DNA of 11,146 nt from Deltaproteobacteria bacterium UBA6967 (GTDB lineage: Bacteria > SAR324 > NAC60-12), in the NCBI GenBank assembly GCA_002450295.1, contig DJYX01000045.1, forward strand, positions 1-11,146. The letters run 5' to 3'. Shown one piece after another: positions 5,751-11,146 of this stretch. Each line of letters begins with the position of its first letter. Within the stretch, counting starts at the first letter, position 1. A model generated the notes under the pieces. It made no database searches and was not told the DNA's origin. It saw nothing but the letters and a program-made list of their open reading frames with translations. A program made the position numbers and the translations under genes.

Positions 5751-6512
5751 TCAATGGGCATCCATCGTCCAGCAATCCCTGAAAGACCTTCGGACATTTG
5801 GCAAGATCGAGTAGCATAATTTCGCAGCTCGCAGCTCTGGAATAATGTAGCGACCATTTGTGACGATGGCCCCAGTGAGATTAGCATGAAAGAGGTTTGC
5901 TTCTTCAAAGTTCGCCTTCACCAAATTCGTATCTGAGAGATTTGTTCTTGTAAGCGTTGCCCCCAAAAGAGTTGCAGGAGAAAGGTTGGCCTTTGCCAAA
6001 TCAGCATCTGTCAAGTTGGCTCCCGAAAGATTGGCGCCAGAGAGATCTGCTTCTTTCAGTAGGGTTCCCTTGAGGATCGCATTACTAAGGTTAGCATCCC
6101 TAAGGGTCGCTCCAGTAAAATCTGCGTTGGAGAGATCAGATCCCGAAAGATTCGCCCCTGGCAAATAACTACCAGACAAATCTGCTCCTTGCAGATCCAC
6201 TCCTGATAGATTTGCGCCCTCCAGATTGCAACCTGTCATACTCGCTGAGAACAAGTGAGCCCCTTGCAAGTTGACCCCAGTCAGATTGCTATTGTTCAAA
6301 TTCGAACCCTCTAAATGAGCATTTGCCAAGTTGGCATTGCTCAGATCAAAATTGACGAACTGGACCCCCGCCAAATTTCCAGCTGCCAGGTTACAACTCC
6401 GGCACTCCCGATCTTCAGCGAGTCTCTTGGTCATGCTGTAGTCCATTGAGAGTCCCTGACCTGAATGGAAGGCAAAGAGAGCCACAAGCATGATCATTCG
6501 ATAATTTGCCAT
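5751..6512 (-). CDS. Exported pentapeptide-repeat protein
   Basis: A 253-residue protein. Residues 1-~20 are a signal peptide (MANYRMIMLVALFAFHSGQG), so export to the periplasm is likely. Residues ~41-216 are about 35 tandem A(D/N)LXX-type repeats, predicted to form a right-handed quadrilateral beta-helix. The array is preceded by a Cys pair (ECRSC). It ends in a cap, KLCYSILPNVRRSFRDC, that resembles the Cys-containing end seen in other secreted members. The start is supported by CGGAG eight bases upstream. Cytoplasmic members such as Qnr/MfpA mimic DNA. Exported ones have no general function, and none can be assigned here. It stands alone, 292 bases downstream of the GH32 stop on the same strand, so it probably has its own promoter. 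Confidence 0.9.
   Translation of the reverse strand: MANYRMIMLVALFAFHSGQGLSMDYSMTKRLAEDRECRSCNLAAGNLAGVQFVNFDLSNANLANAHLEGSNLNNSNLTGVNLQGAHLFSASMTGCNLEGANLSGVDLQGADLSGSYLPGANLSGSDLSNADFTGATLRDANLSNAILKGTLLKEADLSGANLSGANLTDADLAKANLSPATLLGATLTRTNLSDTNLVKANFEEANLFHANLTGAIVTNGRYIIPELRAAKLCYSILPNVRRSFRDCWTMDAH
5865..6392 (-). repeat. In-frame 15-bp periodic coding repeat (pentapeptide array)
   Basis: This is the DNA footprint of the pentapeptide array: degenerate 15-base units encoding A(D/N)LSG-like steps. The antisense open frame at 5986-6168 is a by-product of this periodicity. Confidence 0.85.
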
Positions 6513-6639
6513 TTTAATCTCCGTGGCCTAGTGGGAATGGAAAGGGCATCCAACTGCTCAAGTCACCACCTGCCCCTGAAACCTAGATTGGGCAACTCTC
6601 TTGACATAGCTAGATTTCGAATAAGGGCTAGACTTAAGA

Positions 6640-6668
6640 TCTGTATCCTACCACGATCACATAATCAA
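6640..6668 (-). promoter_or_regulatory. Weak candidate promoter for the pentapeptide gene
   Basis: On the minus strand, TTGATT (6668-6663) and TACAGA (6645-6640) are 17 bases apart, about 130 bases upstream of the start. The -35 matches consensus at four positions and the -10 at three. The rest of the 292-base gap (6513-6804) shows nothing else I can support, except a Shine-Dalgarno next to the gene and the hairpin at 6777-6790. Confidence 0.2.
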
Positions 6669-6776
6669 TTCAGCTATTCTCATGAGCTTGGTACGTCGTT
6701 CAAGCGGAGATCTTTTGCATGGAAAGATAGGGTAGGTTTCAGGGAGATGAGAGGATGATCCTTGGCCCATACTGAT

Positions 6777-6790
6777 TTGCTGACAAGCAA
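6777..6790 (-). terminator. Short hairpin just after the GH32 gene
   Basis: TTGCT (6777-6781) pairs with AGCAA (6786-6790) around a four-base loop, 14 bases beyond the GH32 stop. The stem is five base pairs and no U-tract follows on the minus strand. It is only a weak terminator candidate. Confidence 0.2.
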
Positions 6791-6804
6791 GCCAGGGAGA
6801 AGCT

Positions 6805-8343
6805 TCAGGCATTCACAGTGGATTTCAGTCCATAGGTTCGCAGGCCCAAAAGACGAGTTTTGCCCCCAACCGTGCTGATGGAGAGGTCGTTACTTTCTGG
6901 ATTGGAGAAAATATTATTGGTCATAGTGGTCCGACCGTTATCCGTAAAGACTTCAATCGAAATACTGTCCAAAAAAATCCTGACCGTTATCTGAGATTGG
7001 CTCGCTGATTCCAGCAGGCACGTGCGTTTGAGAGCAGAGACATTCCCTGAGCGAGTACGATCAAAGATCATCTCACCTTTCGCTAGGTCAAACTCCAGCT
7101 TTGTCTCCTGCTCAGCAGAACCACGCAGGTGAAATGCAATTCGCTGAGCATTGGTTTCTGACAAATCAAAGCTAGCAATGATTTCACAATGTACTCCGTC
7201 GCCAGCAGTGAATGAAAAAGGTTTTGATTCTTCAATCACGCAGGGAGCGTAGTACTGTTCTTGCTCTCGGAGTTGTTCCACTTCCTGGACTGGTTCACTT
7301 GCCAGCTTTCCATCCGGACACAGACGGATTTGACGCGGTAGCGTGAGACTACCGCACCATCCCAACTGTTCTGTCTCATAGCTGCCACGGTACCAAGGCA
7401 TCCAAGGCCATGCACCTACCCAAGCCATAATCAGATCCCGACCCTTTTCATCACGAAAGTGCTGAGGAGCATAGAAGTCAAAACCCAAATCGACTGACCC
7501 CATTGTCTGCCACTGGAAATTCCCACTCTGCTCGTCAAAATCACCGGTCAGGTAAATCACCTGGCGATCCGGCAGACCCATCGGCGAAAACATCAGCACC
7601 CATTTACCGTCCAAGGGGAAAAAATTGGGACACTCCAACATAGTCCCCAGTTCCCCACTGCTCTCAACAAGGTAATTGACAAATTCCCAATTCTTGAGGT
7701 TCGTGGAGCGGTGCAGGGAGACCTTGCCTTGATTCCTGATCTGGCCGCCCTTTGCTGCCAAGGAATTGCTTTTCCTGGTGGAGACCCCAGTAACCATGTA
7801 CCAGGTGTTCCCCTGTTTCCAGACTTTGGGATCTCGAAAATCATTTGGATCGATTTCAGGGGGAGGTTCAGCAAGTACTGGATTTTGTTCTGATTTTGAG
7901 AAGGTTAAGCCATCAGCTGAACTCGCCATACACTGCACCTGTCTATCTTTCGTGCAACCTGTATAGAAGAGAATCAGTTCATCCTGATGTTCAATCGCGG
8001 ATCCGGTGAAGATGCCCCCACCTTCCCAGTCATCATAATCCTCACTCGGTACCAGTGCTTCTAGCTGATGCTCCCAATGCATCAGATCAGCGCTGATGGC
8101 GTGTCCCCAGTGCATCGCACCCCACTTCCCACTGAAGGGATTGTGTTGGTAAAACAGATGAAACTTGCCCTGAAACTGAATCAAGCCATGGGGATCATTC
8201 ATCCAACCCACAGAAGGTTGAAAATGGTAGTGTTCTCTCCATGGATGCTGTGCAAATGCTGCTTTGTGTTGGGCGACATGCTCTTCTACCCGGTGAATTT
8301 TTTCTTGGTGCCGCTTCGCATCGAAACTCAAAACATGACTCAT
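6805..8343 (-). CDS. GH32 beta-fructofuranosidase / sucrose-6-phosphate hydrolase-like
   Basis: A 512-residue glycoside hydrolase family 32 enzyme that hydrolyses terminal beta-fructosides (sucrose, sucrose-6-phosphate or short fructans). The five-bladed propeller (~36-345) carries the nucleophile Asp50 in WMNDPHG, transition-state Asp171 in FRDP and acid/base Glu237 in ECPNFF. The C-terminal beta-sandwich (~350-512) includes RIFLDSISIEVF. No signal peptide is present, so it acts in the cytoplasm and needs an uptake route that is not in the window. The start is ATG 8343, whose ATGA overlaps the stop of the upstream DUF4198 gene. No Shine-Dalgarno is visible, which fits translational coupling. 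A 13-residue longer reading exists but would run back into the upstream gene. Substrate cannot be settled from sequence. There is no PTS, ScrR or fructokinase nearby. Confidence 0.93.
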   Translation of the reverse strand: MSHVLSFDAKRHQEKIHRVEEHVAQHKAAFAQHPWREHYHFQPSVGWMNDPHGLIQFQGKFHLFYQHNPFSGKWGAMHWGHAISADLMHWEHQLEALVPSEDYDDWEGGGIFTGSAIEHQDELILFYTGCTKDRQVQCMASSADGLTFSKSEQNPVLAEPPPEIDPNDFRDPKVWKQGNTWYMVTGVSTRKSNSLAAKGGQIRNQGKVSLHRSTNLKNWEFVNYLVESSGELGTMLECPNFFPLDGKWVLMFSPMGLPDRQVIYLTGDFDEQSGNFQWQTMGSVDLGFDFYAPQHFRDEKGRDLIMAWVGAWPWMPWYRGSYETEQLGWCGSLTLPRQIRLCPDGKLASEPVQEVEQLREQEQYYAPCVIEESKPFSFTAGDGVHCEIIASFDLSETNAQRIAFHLRGSAEQETKLEFDLAKGEMIFDRTRSGNVSALKRTCLLESASQSQITVRIFLDSISIEVFTDNGRTTMTNNIFSNPESNDLSISTVGGKTRLLGLRTYGLKSTVNA

Positions 8344-9134
8344 TGATAAGTGAAACTCAGTGAAGCCCAATAGCTTTTCCAAACAGCCCCGTTCTTCTGT
8401 TCGACTTCCAGCATTTGCACGGCATTCAGCAGGAAAAAGCCAGAGGCCGTCAGTGGGATTTGAGCTCGTCCTTCAGTATCCGTTCTGACCGTGGTCTCTT
8501 CTATGTCACCACCTCGATGAAAGATACGAATCTGAATGTCGGGGAGTGGCTCCCCTTGCCAGAACAGCCGTACCGGAAGGCTATTTTTCTGAGTCACATA
8601 AGGGTTCTCCTCGGCCAGTAATTCCAACGGCATTCCCACCAGCTGATCCTGTCCTTCGGCGGTACCACCCACCGCCAAAGCCTTGGCACATCTTACATAG
8701 TCTTCCCGAAAACCGAACTCGGGCAGACCACGCTCCTGGTGGCGTTCCAACACACCTGTCAGACCTTCGTATTCGATAAATCGCTCAAACTGTTCCTTTG
8801 AGCGGTAACGCATATCATCTGTGCTCGACAAGTAATTGACGACTTGTAATCCTGGAGTACGGACCTTCATCGCAAAAGCAGGCATGTCGCCCTGCATTCC
8901 CTTAACAGGACGCATCCCTTCTGCATCTCGGATTTGAAACTCTTCAAACCAAGATTTGATGTAAGGTTGTTGATTGCCCTTGAGATGCTGACCGACTCTT
9001 AGTTTAATCTTCAAGGTATCACCCACAGATACCGATGGATTTTCTGGTTCCATCCAAAACTCATGAGCTTGGAGGGAATTGGACACGATCAAGGCTGCGA
9101 ATAAGCCCAAGCACACTCGTTGGAGAATTTTCAT
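8340..9134 (-). CDS. Exported DUF4198 (NikM-like) protein
   Basis: A 264-residue DUF4198-family protein. Members are often annotated as periplasmic parts of cobalt/nickel uptake systems and occur with metal or TonB-dependent uptake genes. The signal peptide (1-23) ends SLQA. The mature protein is predicted to begin HEFWMEP, the family's hallmark N-terminus. The central region carries YVRCAKALAVGG (~160). A C-terminal beta-sandwich-like domain follows (PLPDIQIRIFHRGGD, DTEGRAQIPL) and ends WASLSFTYQ. The start is ATG 9134, backed by AGAGGA six bases upstream. A longer reading to 9317 would erase the signal peptide position and overlap the divergent gene. The last four bases overlap the GH32 start. 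It is divergent from the HupE-type gene, with which it plausibly forms a metal-related envelope module (inference). Confidence 0.88.
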   Translation of the reverse strand: MKILQRVCLGLFAALIVSNSLQAHEFWMEPENPSVSVGDTLKIKLRVGQHLKGNQQPYIKSWFEEFQIRDAEGMRPVKGMQGDMPAFAMKVRTPGLQVVNYLSSTDDMRYRSKEQFERFIEYEGLTGVLERHQERGLPEFGFREDYVRCAKALAVGGTAEGQDQLVGMPLELLAEENPYVTQKNSLPVRLFWQGEPLPDIQIRIFHRGGDIEETTVRTDTEGRAQIPLTASGFFLLNAVQMLEVEQKNGAVWKSYWASLSFTYQ

Positions 9135-10335
9135 GAGATTCCTCTGTTTTTCAGACGGACTTAAAAATAATTGGGGGCTTGGAGAGAGCCCTCGGGGGAT
9201 AAAGCAAGTATTCCATTTTCTGATGTCCACAGTTTGCTTGATGCTCCTCCCTGGCCTACTGATGGCCCATGAAATTCGCCCAGCAATTGCGACCTTTGCA
9301 ATGCAGCCCAACGGCAACTACTCCATCACGATCAGTCTGAACTTGGAAGCGATTCTTTCCGGCATCGGTGCCGAACATGAAGACACCGATGACTCCCCTA
9401 ATGCAGAGCGCTACAACACTCTACGAGCACTGTCTCCGAATGAGTTGCGTTCAGCATTTCAACCCTTTGAAAAAGAGTTTCTCGAGGGAGTAACCCTGCG
9501 CTTTGGTGATGACATTGCGGAGAGTCCACAGCTTGGACAACTCACAATCCCAGAAATTGGAGATTTGGAACTGGCGCGGATTTCTGAATTTGTCTTGACC
9601 GGAGTAGTGCCTTACGGTGCTGAGAGTTTTGTTTGGCAATGGAAAGAAGCCTTCGGATCAAGCGTTATTCGGGTATTACCGCAAGGCGAAGGGGACGGGG
9701 TCTCCTTCTGGCTTCAAAATGGAGATCCAAGTGAGCCGATCTCTATCGCAGGAATTGACCAACGGACCCGCTGGGAGCAGTTTCTGGATTACATCATCAT
9801 TGGCTTTGAGCACATTGTCCCCAAAGGTTTGGATCATATCCTATTTGTGATTGGCATTTTTCTGTTGAGTTCCCACTGGAAACCTCTGCTGACCCAGGTC
9901 ACTGCTTTTACAATCGCCCACTCCATCACACTGGGACTGAGCATTTATGGAATCGTTCAGTTACCCTCCAACATTGTGGAGCCCTTGATTGCAGCTTCCA
10001 TTGTTTATGTGGGAATCGAAAATCTCTTCACTCAGAAACTTCAGAAGTGGCGAGCGGCCGTTGTCTTTGCCTTTGGATTACTCCACGGCTTAGGCTTTGC
10101 GAGTGTTCTCTTTGAAATCGGTCTCCCTCGCGATGCATTTCTGGAAGGACTTCTCGCCTTCAACATAGGCGTAGAATTGGGACAACTGGCAGTGATTGCG
10201 GTAGCTTTTGTTCTCATTGGCGTCTGGGGCAGAAACAGAGAGTGGTATCGGCCCTGGGTAATTGTACCTGGGTCTCTGGCGGTATCAGTGGTTGGGGGTT
10301 GGTGGTTTCTGGAACGTACAGTACTGGCAGGTTGA
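9133..10335 (+). CDS. HupE/UreJ_2-type membrane protein, putative metal permease
   Basis: A 400-residue protein from ATG 9133. The extracytoplasmic N-terminal domain (~46-205) follows a signal segment ending LLMA, so the mature protein would start HEIRPAI. The C-terminal ~185 residues are six or so helices with the HupE/UreJ_2 motifs FEHIVPKGLDHILF (~225), TIAHSITLGLS (~260), FGLLHGLGFA (~314) and FNIGVELGQL (~343). The conserved His residues suggest Ni, Co or Cu handling. The start is uncertain. ATG 9133 has GGAG seven bases upstream but overlaps the divergent start by two bases and gives a long leader. ATG 9223 would remove the basic residues expected before the hydrophobic core, since Lys24 is encoded upstream. 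A non-standard start between them is conceivable. It is convergent with the DMSP lyase gene. Confidence 0.88.
   Translation: MRFLCFSDGLKNNWGLGESPRGIKQVFHFLMSTVCLMLLPGLLMAHEIRPAIATFAMQPNGNYSITISLNLEAILSGIGAEHEDTDDSPNAERYNTLRALSPNELRSAFQPFEKEFLEGVTLRFGDDIAESPQLGQLTIPEIGDLELARISEFVLTGVVPYGAESFVWQWKEAFGSSVIRVLPQGEGDGVSFWLQNGDPSEPISIAGIDQRTRWEQFLDYIIIGFEHIVPKGLDHILFVIGIFLLSSHWKPLLTQVTAFTIAHSITLGLSIYGIVQLPSNIVEPLIAASIVYVGIENLFTQKLQKWRAAVVFAFGLLHGLGFASVLFEIGLPRDAFLEGLLAFNIGVELGQLAVIAVAFVLIGVWGRNREWYRPWVIVPGSLAVSVVGGWWFLERTVLAG
9173..9193 (+). repeat. Stem-loop in the divergent gene junction
   Basis: GGGGGCT (9173-9179) pairs with AGCCCTC (9187-9193), with one G-U and a seven-base loop. It lies within the HupE reading if that begins at 9133, or in its untranslated leader if it begins at 9223. 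An operator or leader hairpin is possible. Confidence 0.3.
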
Positions 10336-10347
10336 AGAGTATTTAAG

Positions 10348-10364
10348 CTAACTCGATTCGTTAG
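10348..10364. terminator. Weak hairpin between HupE and dddL 3' ends
   Basis: CTAAC (10348-10352) and GTTAG (10360-10364) form a five-base stem with a seven-base loop. It overlaps the dddL stop codon in the 25-base gap between convergent genes. There is no U-tract, so this is only suggestive of shared termination. Confidence 0.2.
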
Positions 10365-11032
10365 ATCTGACGCCGTGGCAACTTTGAAAATCGAAACTCT
10401 GGAGCTGACAAGCGTTCGGGCGGTCCAATCCAGGCATAGGCCAATAAGCAAGGTTCACGAATACCTACCGTGATCCGATGATGCTGAGTGGAACGATTCA
10501 AGATCAAAGACCCTGGGGCATAGACAGCATTATCATTCTCTGACCAAGCCCCCGCCAAGGAGATATAGCTCTCCTCAATCTCATCATGACGATGCTGGGG
10601 ATAGGTAGTCCCCGGCGCAAAGAGCACCAAGCCCAGTATCAATCCTTCCGCTTGAATCGGACCCTGTGGTCCCATCATCTCGCAATAGGCGTAGCGCTTG
10701 GCAAGTTCCCTTGGAACTTTCTGATAGCCGTACTCCCAGGTGAGTTGGCTCTCCACCCGATACAACACTCGTGACAAATGGGCCAAGGGACCCGAATCTG
10801 CCAGATCAAGCGCCCGGCCCCAGTGTGCATTGACCGGCTTGTTCTCCGGTTGTCTTGGAGTGTAGTAAGGGTTGCTCTTCGTGATTTTGCTGATGGCCTC
10901 TCGCACACGCCGCTGATGGCTCCTGATGATGGCACTACCTCCCGCAGAGCCTAAGCGATAGACCTGGTCAATTTCCTGGAAAACGTACTTCCAGTCGGGT
11001 ACGTCATTTAATCGAGTTTCCATCTGGCCCAT
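10361..11032 (-). CDS. dddL: DddL-like cupin DMSP lyase
   Basis: A 223-residue cupin predicted to cleave dimethylsulfoniopropionate to dimethyl sulfide plus acrylate, in the cytoplasm (no signal peptide). An N-terminal helical part (~9-110) includes RLGSAGGS and the basic stretch IRSHQRRVREAI. Next is the diagnostic LTWEYGYQKVPRELAKRYAY segment. The cupin barrel follows with metal motif H147-x-H149-x4-E154-x6-G (TTYPQHRHDEIEESY, with Tyr156) and a second-motif His at 184/185 (STQHHRI). All expected ligand positions are present, so activity is likely. Length matches DddL (~220-235). The start is unsettled. ATG 11032 is chosen; the ORF stays open to a TTG at 11095, just after an in-frame TAG, and ATG 11023 is also possible. 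None has a clear Shine-Dalgarno. Family assignment is from recalled conserved motifs. No acrylate-catabolism or DMSP-transport gene is in view. Confidence 0.85.
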   Translation of the reverse strand: MGQMETRLNDVPDWKYVFQEIDQVYRLGSAGGSAIIRSHQRRVREAISKITKSNPYYTPRQPENKPVNAHWGRALDLADSGPLAHLSRVLYRVESQLTWEYGYQKVPRELAKRYAYCEMMGPQGPIQAEGLILGLVLFAPGTTYPQHRHDEIEESYISLAGAWSENDNAVYAPGSLILNRSTQHHRITVGIREPCLLAYAWIGPPERLSAPEFRFSKLPRRQI

Positions 11033-11096
11033 AGCAGGGGTAAGAGGATTGACTGCTGGCAATTTTGTCGCCGAGGCCAGCTCTTCTTGGCTCAAG

Positions 11097-11119
11097 GCCT
11101 AGCAGGTCGCCTGCCAGGC
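11097..11119 (-). promoter_or_regulatory. Stem-loop just upstream of the DMSP lyase ORF
   Basis: GCCT-a-GCAGG (11097-11106) pairs with CCTGC-c-AGGC (11110-11119) around a three-base loop, with one mismatch. It contains the TAG that closes the dddL frame and touches the TTG at 11095. It could be the terminator of a gene right of the window or a leader structure. It makes the TTG a poor start. Confidence 0.4.
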
Positions 11120-11146
11120 TCCGTGCAGAAAATGAGTTTTTTGCCT

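Noticed and set aside
5865..6392. Regular ~15-base periodicity suggestive of a repeat array or CRISPR-like structure
   Set aside because: It is fully explained by in-frame pentapeptide repeats of the minus-strand gene; no fixed repeats with unique spacers.
6601..6606. Perfect TTGACA on the plus strand
   Set aside because: No -10-like hexamer at 15-19 bases and no plus-strand gene downstream; the open frame at 6465-6758 has no coding signs.
8344..8382. Longer GH32 reading with 13 extra N-terminal residues
   Set aside because: It lies inside the end of the DUF4198 coding sequence in another frame; the ATGA overlap at 8343-8340 is the more economical start.
9135..9317. Longer N-terminal reading of the DUF4198 protein
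   Set aside because: It would bury the clear signal peptide MKILQRVCLGLF; the ATG at 9134 has a good Shine-Dalgarno.

Overview
The window looks like chromosome from a Gram-negative, probably marine, proteobacterium-like organism of moderate GC. I infer this from Sec-type signal peptides, a hybrid histidine kinase with a 7TMR-DISM sensor, a HupE/UreJ-type permease and, most tellingly, a cupin DMSP lyase close to DddL. The taxon cannot be fixed from the sequence alone. Gammaproteobacteria or a marine delta/SAR324-type lineage would both fit. There is no transposase, integrase, tRNA, rRNA or CRISPR array.

Layout. (1) Positions 1-569 have no convincing gene. They hold an unusually dense run of stem-loops (82-356), then an AT-rich leader. 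(2) Positions 570-3329 encode a large membrane hybrid sensor kinase: DISMED2, 7TM, HisKA, HATPase, receiver and a Trp/Cys-containing tail. (3) Positions 3442-5041 hold four small same-strand ORFs: a STAS-like fragment that appears frameshifted, an unknown basic protein, an 80-residue protein with a motif reminiscent of SutA-type small regulators, and a degenerate receiver. I infer a signalling neighbourhood behind the kinase. (4) After a gene-poor stretch comes a 58-residue two-helix membrane protein (5448-5624) with a strong Shine-Dalgarno. A good hairpin separates it from a convergent, exported pentapeptide-repeat protein (5751-6512, minus).

(5) On the minus strand, a DUF4198 exported protein (8340-9134) and a cytoplasmic GH32 beta-fructosidase (6805-8343) overlap by ATGA, so they form a translationally coupled pair. 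(6) Divergent from that pair is a HupE/UreJ_2-type membrane protein (9133-10335). (7) Convergent to HupE is a DddL-like DMSP lyase (10361-11032, minus) with an intact cupin metal site.

How the genes may work together (inference). The right half couples use of phytoplankton-derived compounds (DMSP to DMS plus acrylate; sucrose or fructan hydrolysis) to an envelope module of DUF4198 plus HupE that is plausibly metal-related. Both envelope proteins are predicted to start with His-Glu after signal cleavage. The left half is sensory and regulatory. Nothing in the sequence directly links the two halves. The items most worth following are the stem-loop-dense region, the small signalling ORF cluster, the DUF4198/GH32 coupling and the DddL neighbourhood.
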